Shown piece by piece: positions 1-8,787 of a stretch of DNA of 64,000 bases. Within the stretch, counting starts at the first letter, position 1. Each line of letters starts with the position of its first letter. The notes under the pieces are model-generated. The model did no database searches, had not been told where the DNA came from, and saw only the letters and a program-made list of their open reading frames with translations. A program made the position numbers and the translations under genes. Location of the stretch: positions 310,001 through 374,000 of the forward strand of contig NZ_JAGSOJ010000003.1 of the NCBI RefSeq assembly GCF_023684385.1, read 5' to 3'. This DNA comes from Oceanirhabdus seepicola. GTDB taxonomy: Bacteria > Bacillota > Clostridia > Clostridiales > Clostridiaceae.

Positions 1-58
1 ATTATTAGATGAATTTAGGGGAGGGAAAATTGGCAAAATCTCTATTGAGAAGCCATAA
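1..58 (+). CDS. rbgA: Ribosome biogenesis GTPase RbgA (YlqF), C-terminal end only
   Basis: The window opens inside a coding frame that starts at base 2 and stops with TAA at 56-58. It reads LLDEFRGGKIGKISIEKP, which resembles the C-terminal tail of RbgA/YlqF, the circularly permuted GTPase needed for late 50S subunit assembly. The gene immediately upstream of rnhB in many Firmicutes is rbgA, which supports the call. Only 18 codons are visible, so the assignment rests on this short match and on gene order. Nothing of the GTPase domain can be checked. Confidence 0.6.
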   Translation, partial: LLDEFRGGKIGKISIEKP

Positions 59-62
59 ATAT

Positions 63-881
63 ATGATTAAAGACATAGGGGCTCTAAAAGTTAAAGAAAT
101 AAAAGATGTTGTAACAAAAGAAATAGACCATATGTATGTATCTAAAGATATAGTTAACGTAGAAAAATTAATTTCAATTTTATCTGAAGATGGGCGAAGT
201 GCGGTAAAAGCTTTAAAAGTAAAGTGTGATAAAGAAATCACTAAACTGCAGAATGAGATTGAAAGAGTAAAAAAACTCTATGAATTTGATATAAATCATA
301 ATAATGGGTTGATTATCGCTGGTGTTGATGAAGTTGGTAGGGGGCCATTAGCAGGACCTATAGTTGGAGCAGCTGTGGTTTTGGATTACAGTTCGTTGAA
401 AGCAAATGACTTGATATTAGGAATAAATGACTCTAAGAAGATTAAAGAGAGTGAAAGAGAAAGGTTATTTGATCAGATAATAAAAGAATGTGTTGATTAT
501 AAGATAGTAGGAATTGATAATCTGACTATTGATAATAATGGAATTTCTTGGTGTAATAATGAAATATTTAAGAATGCAATTCTGGGGCTAAATGTTAAGC
601 CGGAAAAAGTTTTATGTGATGGGTATTGTATTAAGAATTTTAACGTAGAGAATGAAGCAGTAATTAAAGGTGATACCAAGAGTGCAGCTATTGCTTGTGC
701 ATCTATTATAGCAAAAGTTTATAGAGATAGAATGATGAAAGAGTATTCAGAAAAGTATCCAGAATATGATTTTCATAATAATGTTGGGTATGGAACTCAG
801 AAACATATTGAGGCATTAAGAGAACATGGGTATACAGATATACACAGAAAGTCATTCATAAAAAATCTTCTTAATTTATAG
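63..881 (+). CDS. rnhB: Ribonuclease HII
   Basis: RNase HII cleaves the RNA strand of RNA-DNA hybrids and removes single ribonucleotides misincorporated in DNA. The catalytic core begins with the signature GVDEVGRGPLAGP (first acidic pair D89-E90 when counted from the ATG at 63). It continues through NDSKK and the KGDTKSAAIACASIIAKVYRD block that carries later active-site residues. The N-terminal 80 residues are a lysine-rich helical extension common in clostridial forms. The frame is open from ATG 9, and TTG 30 follows a good AGGGGAGGG site, but both would overlap the rbgA end. ATG 63 lies four bases after the rbgA stop and gives 272 residues, so I prefer it. The stop is followed after one base by repeat copy A. 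Confidence 0.95.
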   Translation: MIKDIGALKVKEIKDVVTKEIDHMYVSKDIVNVEKLISILSEDGRSAVKALKVKCDKEITKLQNEIERVKKLYEFDINHNNGLIIAGVDEVGRGPLAGPIVGAAVVLDYSSLKANDLILGINDSKKIKESERERLFDQIIKECVDYKIVGIDNLTIDNNGISWCNNEIFKNAILGLNVKPEKVLCDGYCIKNFNVENEAVIKGDTKSAAIACASIIAKVYRDRMMKEYSEKYPEYDFHNNVGYGTQKHIEALREHGYTDIHRKSFIKNLLNL

Positions 882-882
882 A

Positions 883-1047
883 TTAAGGCACATGAAAATA
901 AATAACAAGTCAAAGATGCGACGGATATTTTGTGATATGCGAAGAGTTGGGTTCTGCTGATAGTTGCGCTATCAGTGGGTTCCAAGGATGAAGTAGATCA
1001 CAAAATAGACTAGCATACTGACTAGTTATTTATTTGAATGTTCCTAA
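883..1047. repeat. MITE-like inverted-repeat element, copy A
   Basis: This is a 165-bp element whose two halves are imperfectly complementary over almost their whole length. The left end TTAAGGCACATGAAAATAAA pairs with the right end TTATTTATTTGAATGTTCC, and the centre is a CTGATAG/CTATCAG hairpin. It contains no ORF. It resembles copies at 1736-1890 and 27183-27345 and a collapsed copy at 36284-36322. Its left end lies in a short palindrome CTTAAT-N6-ATTAAG formed with the last codons of rnhB. A mobile, non-autonomous MITE-type repeat is my inference. Confidence 0.7.
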
Positions 1048-1238
1048 GATATTATAATACAGTGTAATGTTAATATTTTTTTAATAAAGGACTCCTATTT
1101 TGGGAGTTTTTTATTTTTATGCGATTTGATAATCGAAATCCATAGGGTGCCAGTCCCGAACATTGAAGTTTTGATGTAGCTGTTATCCAAGGTGAGGAAT
1201 TCTTTTATTTAATTTAATAAAAAATTAACAATTTCACC
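1048..1238. other. Intergenic region between repeat A and yraN
   Basis: This 190-bp stretch separates the convergent rnhB and yraN genes. It holds a weak hairpin, ACTCCTATTTTGGGAGT, followed by a T-run (about 1090-1117), which could end rnhB transcription. I see no small ORF with a ribosome binding site. Confidence 0.4.
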
Positions 1239-1598
1239 CTACCAAGTTATATCTTTAATGTGATCTATAGAAGAATTAGTACCATTATTAACAACTTTTA
1301 TTAAATCAATACGAGCATTTTCATTTGGAAAAAATTTTTTAAGATATACAAAAGCAGAGCGCTTGATTCTATTCAATTGATATTTTGTAACAGGAGGATA
1401 GGTATCAAAATTATCAATAAACTTACTTTTTACTTCTATAAAACATATACACTCATTCAATTTATCCTTAGCAATAATATCAATCTCACCTAGATTGTGT
1501 CTATAATTAGTCTCTATTATTGTGTAATTGTTCGATTTAAGATATGAACTAACAATATTCTCATTCATACTCCCGAAAGTTTTTTTATAAGATTTCAT
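1239..1598 (-). CDS. YraN family (UPF0102) nuclease-fold protein
   Basis: This 119-residue protein has the hallmark order of the YraN/UPF0102 family: GEIDIIAKDK near residue 37 followed by CFIEVKSK. The pattern E/D...D...ExK is typical of the restriction-endonuclease-like (Holliday junction resolvase-like) fold. The biochemical role of the family is not settled. In many bacteria it lies next to rnhB and comM, as here, but in this window it is the only minus-strand gene of the first 53 kb. An AGGGAACTT-type site precedes the ATG. Length is normal for the family. Confidence 0.85.
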   Translation of the reverse strand: MKSYKKTFGSMNENIVSSYLKSNNYTIIETNYRHNLGEIDIIAKDKLNECICFIEVKSKFIDNFDTYPPVTKYQLNRIKRSAFVYLKKFFPNENARIDLIKVVNNGTNSSIDHIKDITW

Positions 1599-1735
1599 TT
1601 TAAGTTCCCTTCTTCTCTGTTCTCTGTTATTTGTTTATATTAAGAGTATTGACAAAACCAAATTATAAAAACATATGTTTCAAAAAACGATTATAAAAAT
1701 AAACTTATTGTCAATAATTATGATTGAAATCATAA
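1599..1735. other. Intergenic region with nested inverted repeats
   Basis: The yraN/comM divergent region holds an inverted pair TATTGACAA (about 1648) / TTGTCAATA (about 1708) and a perfect palindrome with 10-bp arms and a 2-bp centre at 1716-1737. The palindrome touches the left end of repeat copy B. Several TTGACA- and TATAAT-like words occur, so promoters for both genes are probably here, but I cannot assign spacing with confidence. Confidence 0.4.
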
Positions 1736-1890
1736 TTAGGCATATGAAAATAAATAACAAGTCAAAGAGGTGGTGGATATTTAGCTTCAGACGATGAGTT
1801 ATGTTCACTGATAGCTGCTCTATCAGTGGTTTCTGAGGAAGGAGTATACACTATAGACCTATGAATAGTCATTTATCCAAATGTGCCTTA
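1736..1890. repeat. MITE-like inverted-repeat element, copy B
   Basis: This 155-bp copy shares the left end GGCATATGAAAATAAATAAC and AAGTCAAAG with copy A and has the same central CTGATAG/CTATCAG hairpin. Its right end AATGTGCCTTA runs directly into AGGAGG, the ribosome binding site of comM. The transcript of comM would therefore start inside or cross the element. No ORF is visible within it. Confidence 0.7.
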
Positions 1891-1901
1891 GGAGGAATTA
1901 T

Positions 1902-3419
1902 ATGGCATTAAGTGTGAAAAGTGTTTGTATTGAGGGAATTGGTGGTCAGCGAATTCAGGTAGAAGTAGAAGTATCAAAAGGACTTACAGCCTTTAACATT
2001 GTTGGACTTGGAAGTACTGAGGTTAAAGAAGCAAAAGATAGAGTTAGGGCAGCAATTGAAAATTCAAATTTAAAATTCCCATCAGGGCGCATTACTGTGA
2101 ACTTAGCGCCAGCTGATGTGAGAAAAGAAGGGACGTTATTTGATTTGCCAATTGCAATAGCATTATTATGTATAGAATATGGTATCTCCATTGAAGGGCT
2201 TGAGAGTAATATTATATTTGGAGAACTATCATTAAATGGAAATTTACGGAGTATTAAAGGCGCATTCACCTTGATTAAGAGTTTGAGTGAAATTGGTGAG
2301 AAGAAATTTATAATACCACATGGAAATTTGAAAGAATGTTTAACAATTGAGGGAATTGAGATATATCCTTTTAGTTGTTTAAGAGAGGTTTTCATGTATG
2401 TTAAATATAGGGATATGAAAGGGATTGAGTGTTGCAGACCTACATATAGTACTAATATGGAATATGAAGTAGATATGTGTGAGGTTATAGGAAATGAATA
2501 TGGTAAAAGAGCACTAGAAGTTGCAGCAGCAGGTAAACATAACATACTGATATTAGGTCCGCCCGGGTGTGGGAAAAGCATGATGGCGAGTAGGTTTTAT
2601 ACCATATTACCAAATCTTACTTATGAAGAAAGCTTGGAAGTGACTAGCATCTACTCAGCGGTAGGAAAGACGTCTAATGAAGGATTAATAAAAAGACGGC
2701 CTTTTAGAGCACCTCATAATAGCATAACAAAGTTAGGGCTTATAGGCGGAGGGAGAAATTTATCACCAGGAGAAATAACATTAGCACATAAGGGTGTTTT
2801 GTTTATTGATGAATTTTTAGAACTTGAAAGAGCTAAAATAGAAACATTAAGACAACCTATTGAAGATAAGAAGGTTCAGATTAATAAAAATTTAAAATAT
2901 ATAGAATATCCCTGTGACTTTATTTTTATCGCTACATCTAACTTATGTCCATGTGGTTATTTCGGTGATGATAAAAATGAATGCAAATGCACATTAACAC
3001 AGATCAATAGATACAGATCAAAATTATCAGGACCTATAATGGATCGATTCGATATAATAATTTTTTTAAGTAATAAACTGAAAGAAGTTCAAGAAAATTC
3101 AGTGAAAGGAGAAACTTCAAGTGCCATAATGAAAAGAGTTAAAAGGGCTTGGACAGTTCAAAATAAGCGATATAAAAATACAGAATTCAACAGTAGTGCA
3201 TCATTGAAAGTATTAAAAGAATATGATGTGGTTTCTGATGAAATAATAGAATACTTATGTGATGTGTGCAAAAAATTAAGAATTACTAATAGAGGATTTA
3301 TTAAAATTTTGAAAGTAGCTAGAACTATTGCTGATTTAGAAGGAAGTAAAGAAATAGGAGATAGTCATATATCAGAGGCAATCAGTTATAGGCAAGGTAT
3401 TAACAGTATAATGTGGTGA
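1902..3419 (+). CDS. comM: ComM/YifB family Mg-chelatase-like AAA+ ATPase
   Basis: This 505-residue protein belongs to the ComM (YifB) family, hexameric AAA+ helicase-like proteins. In Gram-negative bacteria they assist branch migration during natural transformation; the role in clostridia is less clear. The N-terminal Lon-like/ChlI domain precedes a Walker A motif GPPGCGKS (residues 219-226), a Walker B region GVLFIDEFLE, and a cysteine cluster CPCGYFGDDKNECKC. A C-terminal Mg-chelatase subdomain follows. ATG 1902 is chosen because AGGAGG at 1889-1894 precedes it; the frame is open from 1881, inside repeat B. It lies ten bases before dprA, so the two DNA-uptake-related genes form an operon. 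Confidence 0.93.
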   Translation: MALSVKSVCIEGIGGQRIQVEVEVSKGLTAFNIVGLGSTEVKEAKDRVRAAIENSNLKFPSGRITVNLAPADVRKEGTLFDLPIAIALLCIEYGISIEGLESNIIFGELSLNGNLRSIKGAFTLIKSLSEIGEKKFIIPHGNLKECLTIEGIEIYPFSCLREVFMYVKYRDMKGIECCRPTYSTNMEYEVDMCEVIGNEYGKRALEVAAAGKHNILILGPPGCGKSMMASRFYTILPNLTYEESLEVTSIYSAVGKTSNEGLIKRRPFRAPHNSITKLGLIGGGRNLSPGEITLAHKGVLFIDEFLELERAKIETLRQPIEDKKVQINKNLKYIEYPCDFIFIATSNLCPCGYFGDDKNECKCTLTQINRYRSKLSGPIMDRFDIIIFLSNKLKEVQENSVKGETSSAIMKRVKRAWTVQNKRYKNTEFNSSASLKVLKEYDVVSDEIIEYLCDVCKKLRITNRGFIKILKVARTIADLEGSKEIGDSHISEAISYRQGINSIMW

Positions 3420-3429
3420 GGTGAAAAGA

Positions 3430-4521
3430 ATGGAAAAATTGTTTTTTCATACATGGTTAAGTATGACTGGATTAAATCATAGTATAAAGAAAGAAATATT
3501 AAATGATACTCTTAAAGAAGAAAATTTTAATAAAATGACTTTGAATGATTGTAAAAGGATAATCAAATACTTTGAATTAAAATACCCATGCAAGAAAAAG
3601 AATGATTTTAAGACAATAGAGGAAATATATATAAAATCTCTAAAAATGAATGTTTCTTCAATGGATGTTCATGATAGGAACTATCCAAAATTGTTGAAGG
3701 AAATTTATGATCCACCAAATGTTTTATTTTATCAAGGGAGAATAGAATCAATAAATGATAAAGAGAATCTTTCAATTGTAGGCTCAAGAAAGTGCACCCA
3801 CTACGGTGAAGAAGTAATAAAAGGAATAGTGAAGTATTTAAGAGAATATAATGTAAATACTATAAGTGGAGGAGCCTTGGGTATAGATTCTTTATGTCAT
3901 TATTATTCTATAAAAAATAAATTGGCTACATTTGCTGTATTGGGAAGTGGATTGGATGTCTTATATCCATATACAAATAAACGTATGTTTGAAAATATTA
4001 TTCAAAATGGTGGAGCTTTGATAAGTGAATTTGTTTTAGGTACAAAGCCAATGAGATATAATTTTCCAAAAAGAAATAGAGTTATCAGTGGGATAAGTAG
4101 ATTGCTTTTAATTGTTGAAGCAGGATACAAAAGTGGAAGTTTAATTACCATGGGGCAGGCATTAGAACAAGGAAGAGATGTTATGGCAGTTCCAGGAAAT
4201 GTTTTTTCGGAGAGTTCTAAAGGGTGTAATAAAATAATAAGTGAGGGGGCATATGTATATAATGATATAACAGATATAACAGATATATTGAAAATAGATA
4301 AAAAAAAGTGTATTATAGACAAAGATGAGGATGAAAAAAAATCCAGTTGTTCTAAGATTTTTTCAATTTTATCTGATATACCTATGCACTTTGATGAAAT
4401 AAATAAAATTACTGAGATTGACATAAGGGTACTTTATAGTTTATTATTTGAAATGCAGATAAATGATTTAATAAGCTGCATAAATGGAAATTTTTATGTT
4501 AGAAAATATGAGGTTAAATAA
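3430..4521 (+). CDS. dprA: DNA-processing protein DprA
   Basis: DprA binds incoming single-stranded DNA and loads RecA during transformation; it also occurs in non-transformable bacteria. The 363-residue protein shows the Rossmann-fold signatures in order: SIVGSRKCTHYG, SGGALGIDSLCHY, GSGLDVLYPYTN, ALISEF, PKRNRVISGIS, VEAGYKSGSLITMGQALEQGR and VPGN. A short C-terminal winged-helix-like domain follows. The start is ATG 3430, with GAGGTGA just upstream; GTG 3421 is in frame but sits inside that site. It is cotranscribed with comM. Confidence 0.95.
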   Translation: MEKLFFHTWLSMTGLNHSIKKEILNDTLKEENFNKMTLNDCKRIIKYFELKYPCKKKNDFKTIEEIYIKSLKMNVSSMDVHDRNYPKLLKEIYDPPNVLFYQGRIESINDKENLSIVGSRKCTHYGEEVIKGIVKYLREYNVNTISGGALGIDSLCHYYSIKNKLATFAVLGSGLDVLYPYTNKRMFENIIQNGGALISEFVLGTKPMRYNFPKRNRVISGISRLLLIVEAGYKSGSLITMGQALEQGRDVMAVPGNVFSESSKGCNKIISEGAYVYNDITDITDILKIDKKKCIIDKDEDEKKSSCSKIFSILSDIPMHFDEINKITEIDIRVLYSLLFEMQINDLISCINGNFYVRKYEVK

Positions 4522-4534
4522 CTAATATTTTTTT

Positions 4535-4563
4535 GACAATAATTTAGACGTTTGAAATTATGA
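4535..4563 (+). promoter_or_regulatory. Possible promoter for topA
   Basis: A perfect -35 word TTGACA occurs at about 4535 in the dprA-topA gap, with only a weak -10 candidate (ATTATG) 17 to 18 bases downstream. A small ATGAAA/TTTCAT hairpin follows. The gap is about 115 bp and has no other obvious signal. Confidence 0.35.
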
Positions 4564-4640
4564 AAGTTTTCATGAATTAACTATTGCAAAATTTAGGAGA
4601 AACTTAGAGAAAATAATATATAGAAATCGGAGGGGTTATG

Positions 4641-6716
4641 ATGGGACAAAAACTAGTTATAGTTGAGTCACCAGCAAAAGCTAAAACTATTAAGAAATAT
4701 TTAGGAAAGAATTTTGTAGTTGAAGCAACAATGGGGCACGTTAGGGATTTGCCAAAGAGTCAGTTGGGTGTTGATATAGAAAATGATTTTGAACCAAAAT
4801 ACATAACCATAAGAGGAAAAGGTGATGTGTTAAGCACTTTAAGAAAAGCAGCTAAGAAAAGTGATAAAGTCTATCTGGCTACCGACCCTGATAGAGAAGG
4901 TGAAGCTATTTCTTGGCATTTAGCTAAGGCTCTTAAAATTGACGAAAATGAAAAAATAAGAATAGAATTTAACGAGGTTACAAAAACAGCAGTTAAAAAT
5001 GCAATTAAAAATCCTAGAGAAATAAGAGAAAATGTAGTTAATGCACAACAAGCTAGAAGAATATTAGATAGACTTGTTGGATATGAGATAAGTCCAATAC
5101 TTTGGAGAAAAATCAAGTGGGGACTAAGTGCTGGTAGAGTACAATCGGCAGCTTTGAAAATCATATGTGATAGAGACGAAGAAATCAAGGCATTCGAACC
5201 TAAAGAATATTGGACAATCGAAGGTGCGGTTTACAAAGATAAAAAGAAGGATAGTTTTCAAATAAAATTAGCCCAGAAAAATGGAAAGAAAATTGAATTA
5301 AATGATGAAAAGGAAACAAATGAAGTTTTAAAAAATCTTAATGAAGGAAAATATATCATTGATGAAATAAAAACTTCAAAAAAAGAAAAAGCACCAGCTG
5401 CTCCATTTACAACAAGTTCATTACAACAAGAAGCCTACAGAAAATTAGGGTATAGTACTAAAAGAACAATGTCAAATGCTCAAAAACTATATGAAGGAAT
5501 AGATATAAAGGGATTTGGAACTGTTGGATTGATAACTTATATGAGAACAGATTCTGTGAGAATTTCAAATGAAGCTCAGGACGCTGCATTAGAATTCATC
5601 AAAGAAAACTTGGGTGATGAATACATTCCACAAGAGAAAAGAATATATAAGACTAAAAAAAATACACAAGATGCACACGAAGCAATAAGAGCGAGTAATG
5701 TTCAGATAACTCCAGAAATAGCAAAAGATTCTTTGAGTAGAGATGAGTATAAATTGTATAATTTAATCTGGCAAAGATTTATGGCTAGTCAAATGAGTAA
5801 TTGTGTTATGGATAATACTACAGTGAATATTAAAAATGGAGAATACTTACTAAAGGCAAGAGGATCTGTGATACTATTTGATGGATTTACTAAGATATAT
5901 TCTACTAGTGAAGATGAAAAGAAGAAGCTTCTTCCGAAGTTAACTAAAGATGATATTCTTAATGTAGAAAATATTGAAGGAATTCAACACTTCACACAAC
6001 CGCCAGCTAAGTTTTCGGAAGCATCATTGGTTAAAACATTAGAAGAAAATGGTATTGGAAGACCTAGTACATATGCTCCAACCATATCTACTTTATTAGG
6101 TAGGAAGTATGTGGAGAGGGAAAAGAAAATACTTCAACCTACAGAATTAGGTGAAATAGTTAATAATATAGTAAGTGAGTATTTTAAGTTTATAGTTGAT
6201 ATTGATTTTACTGCAGAACTTGAGAGTAAGCTTGATAGTATTGAAGAAGGAACAGCAGAGTGGAGAAAAACCGTGGCTACTCTTTATGAACCGCTAAAAG
6301 AAGCTATAGAAATAGCAGAAAAAGAAATAGCTAAAATTACTATTGAAGATAAAGTTACTGATATCTTGTGCGATAAGTGTGGTAGAAATATGGTAATAAA
6401 ACAAGGAAGATTTGGAGAGTTTCTAGCGTGTCCAGGTTATCCCGAATGTAAAAATACAAAGGCTATAACCAAAGAATTGGATGTTAATTGTCCATTGTGT
6501 GGTAACACTATAGTTGAGAAAAGAAGTAAAAAGGGTAAGACATTTTACGGATGTAGTAATTATCCAGAGTGTAATTATGTTAGCTGGTATGAACCAGTAA
6601 ATAAACCATGTCCACAATGTGGTGAATTGTTGGTAAAAAGATATTCAAAAAAGAGTGGAGAACATTTAAGTTGTCCAAATAAAGAGTGTGATTATACTGA
6701 AAAAGATATGAATTAA
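4641..6716 (+). CDS. topA: DNA topoisomerase I
   Basis: Type IA topoisomerase that relaxes negative supercoils. The 691-residue protein starts with the TOPRIM signature LVIVESPAKAKTIKKYLG and has the DPDREGEAISWH motif. The active-site tyrosine is in GLITYMRTDS (Y300), and the core includes GIGRPSTYAPT. Three C-terminal C4 zinc-ribbon repeats follow (CDKCG...CPGYPEC, CPLCG...CSNYPEC, CPQCG...CPNKEC), normal for Firmicutes TopA. Two adjacent ATG codons exist, 4638 and 4641; GGAGGGG at 4629-4635 spaces better to the second. A standalone unit between dprA and codY. Confidence 0.97.
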   Translation: MGQKLVIVESPAKAKTIKKYLGKNFVVEATMGHVRDLPKSQLGVDIENDFEPKYITIRGKGDVLSTLRKAAKKSDKVYLATDPDREGEAISWHLAKALKIDENEKIRIEFNEVTKTAVKNAIKNPREIRENVVNAQQARRILDRLVGYEISPILWRKIKWGLSAGRVQSAALKIICDRDEEIKAFEPKEYWTIEGAVYKDKKKDSFQIKLAQKNGKKIELNDEKETNEVLKNLNEGKYIIDEIKTSKKEKAPAAPFTTSSLQQEAYRKLGYSTKRTMSNAQKLYEGIDIKGFGTVGLITYMRTDSVRISNEAQDAALEFIKENLGDEYIPQEKRIYKTKKNTQDAHEAIRASNVQITPEIAKDSLSRDEYKLYNLIWQRFMASQMSNCVMDNTTVNIKNGEYLLKARGSVILFDGFTKIYSTSEDEKKKLLPKLTKDDILNVENIEGIQHFTQPPAKFSEASLVKTLEENGIGRPSTYAPTISTLLGRKYVEREKKILQPTELGEIVNNIVSEYFKFIVDIDFTAELESKLDSIEEGTAEWRKTVATLYEPLKEAIEIAEKEIAKITIEDKVTDILCDKCGRNMVIKQGRFGEFLACPGYPECKNTKAITKELDVNCPLCGNTIVEKRSKKGKTFYGCSNYPECNYVSWYEPVNKPCPQCGELLVKRYSKKSGEHLSCPNKECDYTEKDMN

Positions 6717-6768
6717 CAGTAAATTGAATGAAGCTAGTATTAAGGATGTCGAAAATTTAAAAAAAATG

Positions 6769-6797
6769 TTGAATATTAATTGAAGGTATGATATTAT
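6769..6797 (+). promoter_or_regulatory. Putative sigma-A promoter of codY
   Basis: TTGAAT (6769-6774) and TATTAT (6792-6797) are separated by 17 bases, giving a leader of about 95 nt before codY. The rest of the gap from topA is AT-rich without another clear signal. Confidence 0.5.
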
Positions 6798-6898
6798 AAT
6801 TAACTGTGATTCGTTATTATCAAGATTAGTTTTTTTGATTTAATTTTGAATTTTTGAACAATACTATTAATATATATACTAACGAGGAGGATATTATA

Positions 6899-7672
6899 AT
6901 GTCATTATTAGACAAAACGAGAATGTTAAATAAAATATTGCAAAAATCAGGAGCTGAACCTGTTTCTTTTATGGATATTTGTAAACTATTGAGTGAAGTA
7001 TTAGAAAGCAATGTTTATGTAACTAGCAGAAAAGGTAAGATACTTGGTTATAATCTTTTCAGTGGATTTGAATGTGAAAAGATGAAGACTGATATTTTAG
7101 AAGAAATGAGATTTCCTGAAGAATACAATGCTAAGTTATTGAGTATTCATGAAACTAGAGCTAATGTAACAAATTCTGAAATATGCGTATTTGATGAAGA
7201 CGACAGTTGTATTTTAGAAGGATTAAAAACTACTATTGTTCCTATTATGGGAAACAGAGAAAGATTAGGAACATTAATTATATCTAAATTTGCTACGGAA
7301 TATAATGAAGATGATTTAGTAATTTCTGAATATAGTGCAACTATAGTTGGTTTAGAAATACTAAGAGCTAAAAATGAAGATATGGAAAAGGAAGCAAGAA
7401 AGAAAGCGGTTGTTCAACTTGCAATTGGAACTCTTTCATATTCAGAGCTTGAAGCTGTTGAACATATTTTTAATGAATTAGAGGGTGAAGAAGGATTATT
7501 AGTAGCATCTAAAATTGCTGATAAAGTTGGAATAACAAGATCTGTTATAGTTAATGCTTTAAGAAAATTTGAGAGTGCTGGTGTAATTGAGTCAAGATCA
7601 TTAGGAATGAAGGGAACTCATATTAAAATCCTTAATAATAAATTAATTGAAGAACTTAACAAGATGAAATAA
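6899..7672 (+). CDS. codY: GTP- and branched-chain-amino-acid-sensing global regulator CodY
   Basis: CodY represses stationary-phase and nutrient-acquisition genes when GTP and branched-chain amino acids are plentiful. The 257-residue protein has the N-terminal GAF sensor ([25 protein letters not shown]) and a winged helix near the C-terminus. The DNA-contact segment [20 protein letters not shown] followed by [19 protein letters not shown] is nearly invariant in the family. ATG 6899 follows CGAGGAGG; a longer in-frame ATG at 6854 lacks a site. Family length is about 259, so it is complete. It is monocistronic, ended by a strong terminator. Confidence 0.97.
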   Translation: MSLLDKTRMLNKILQKSGAEPVSFMDICKLLSEVLESNVYVTSRKGKILGYNLFSGFECEKMKTDILEEMRFPEEYNAKLLSIHETRANVTNSEICVFDEDDSCILEGLKTTIVPIMGNRERLGTLIISKFATEYNEDDLVISEYSATIVGLEILRAKNEDMEKEARKKAVVQLAIGTLSYSELEAVEHIFNELEGEEGLLVASKIADKVGITRSVIVNALRKFESAGVIESRSLGMKGTHIKILNNKLIEELNKMK

Positions 7673-7673
7673 G

Positions 7674-7699
7674 AAAAGCAGTTTGACTGCTTTTTTTTT
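7674..7699 (+). terminator. Rho-independent terminator of codY
   Basis: A 9-bp perfect stem AAAAGCAGT / ACTGCTTTT with a 3-base loop is followed by an uninterrupted run of T residues. Confidence 0.9.
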
Positions 7700-7904
7700 A
7701 TTTAAAAAAATTGAAATTTAACAGAAATTAGTGTTTCTTCTTAACATTATTAAACATTTGTATATCCAAGTGAACATAAGCTTCGTTTGTGAAAGTAAGT
7801 CTGTTAATATTCTATCAAAACAATGAATTAAATAATAAAAAGCATGAAAATGGTTTAATATAATAAATAAAACTATAATATGGTACAAAAAAGCGAAATT
7901 TTTG

Positions 7905-7933
7905 TTGAAGTACAAAAGAGCTTATGGTATACT
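7905..7933 (+). promoter_or_regulatory. Sigma-A promoter of rpsB-tsf
   Basis: TTGAAG (7905-7910) and TATACT (7928-7933) are exactly 17 bases apart, about 110 bases before rpsB. The stretch 7700-7904 upstream is AT-rich and shows no gene. Confidence 0.7.
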
Positions 7934-7962
7934 CAATAGGGTAAAAAAAAATACACACACAC

Positions 7963-8012
7963 TTTGATTCATGTGAAGGTGCTTCGTGGCGAAGTTTTAC
8001 GTGAGGTGAAAA
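7963..8012 (+). promoter_or_regulatory. Structured 5' leader of rpsB
   Basis: The leader can fold into an outer helix TCATGTGAA / TTTTACGTGA (with G-U pairs) that encloses a CTTCG-TGG-CGAAG hairpin. Ribosomal protein operons commonly carry such autoregulatory leaders. Binding of S2 here is inferred, not shown. Confidence 0.4.
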
Positions 8013-8043
8013 GTGTGGAGGTGAAACCTGAGGAGGATTTAAA

Positions 8044-8745
8044 ATGGCAGTTATTTCTATGAAACAATTATTAGAAGCTGGTGTACATTTCGGACACCAA
8101 ACAAGAAGATGGAACCCTAAGATGGCTCCGTATATTTTTACAGAGAGAAATGGTATCTATATCATTGATCTTCAGAAAACAGCTAAGCAAACAGAGGTAG
8201 CTTATGATTTCATAAGATCTGTAGTAGCTGAAGGAAAAGAAGTATTATTTGTTGGAACTAAGAAGCAAGCTCAAGAGGCTGTTGCTAGTGAAGCTACTAA
8301 AGCAGGAATGCATTTTGTTCAAAATAGATGGTTAGGTGGAATGTTAACTAACTTTAAAACTATCAAGAAGAGAATCGGTAGATTAGATGAACTTGACAGA
8401 ATGGAAGACGAAGGAATCTTCGATGTTCTACCAAAGAAAGAAGTTTCTCAGTTAAAGCTTGAAAGAGAAAAGCTTGAGAAGAACTTAGGTGGAATAAGAA
8501 ATATGGATGTTTCTAAAATTGGTGCAATGTTCGTTGTTGACCCAAGAAAAGAAAAAAATGCTGTTTTAGAAGCTAAAATATTAGGAATCCCAGTTGTATC
8601 TTTAGTTGACACAAACTGTGATCCAGATCCAATTGATTATGTTATTCCAGGTAATGATGATGCAATCAGAGCTGTAAAACTTATCTCTTCAAAAATGGCT
8701 GAGGCTATTTTAGAAGGTAAGCAAGGTGAACAATTAGCTGAATAA
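8044..8745 (+). CDS. rpsB: 30S ribosomal protein S2
   Basis: The 233-residue protein matches ribosomal protein S2 throughout: [22 protein letters not shown] at the start, [35 protein letters not shown], and [27 protein letters not shown] near the end. S2 joins the 30S subunit late and contacts the platform. GAGGAGG precedes the ATG. It is followed by tsf after about 40 bases, the usual rpsB-tsf pair. Confidence 0.98.
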   Translation: MAVISMKQLLEAGVHFGHQTRRWNPKMAPYIFTERNGIYIIDLQKTAKQTEVAYDFIRSVVAEGKEVLFVGTKKQAQEAVASEATKAGMHFVQNRWLGGMLTNFKTIKKRIGRLDELDRMEDEGIFDVLPKKEVSQLKLEREKLEKNLGGIRNMDVSKIGAMFVVDPRKEKNAVLEAKILGIPVVSLVDTNCDPDPIDYVIPGNDDAIRAVKLISSKMAEAILEGKQGEQLAE

Positions 8746-8787
8746 TAAGCTAAATAATAAGCCACTTAATGAAATGGAGGAATAAAT

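Noticed and set aside
1955..2581. A 208-codon frame on the minus strand within comM
   Set aside because: It is antisense to a well-conserved AAA+ gene, has no ribosome binding site, and its product is a low-complexity hydrophobic string with no known motif.
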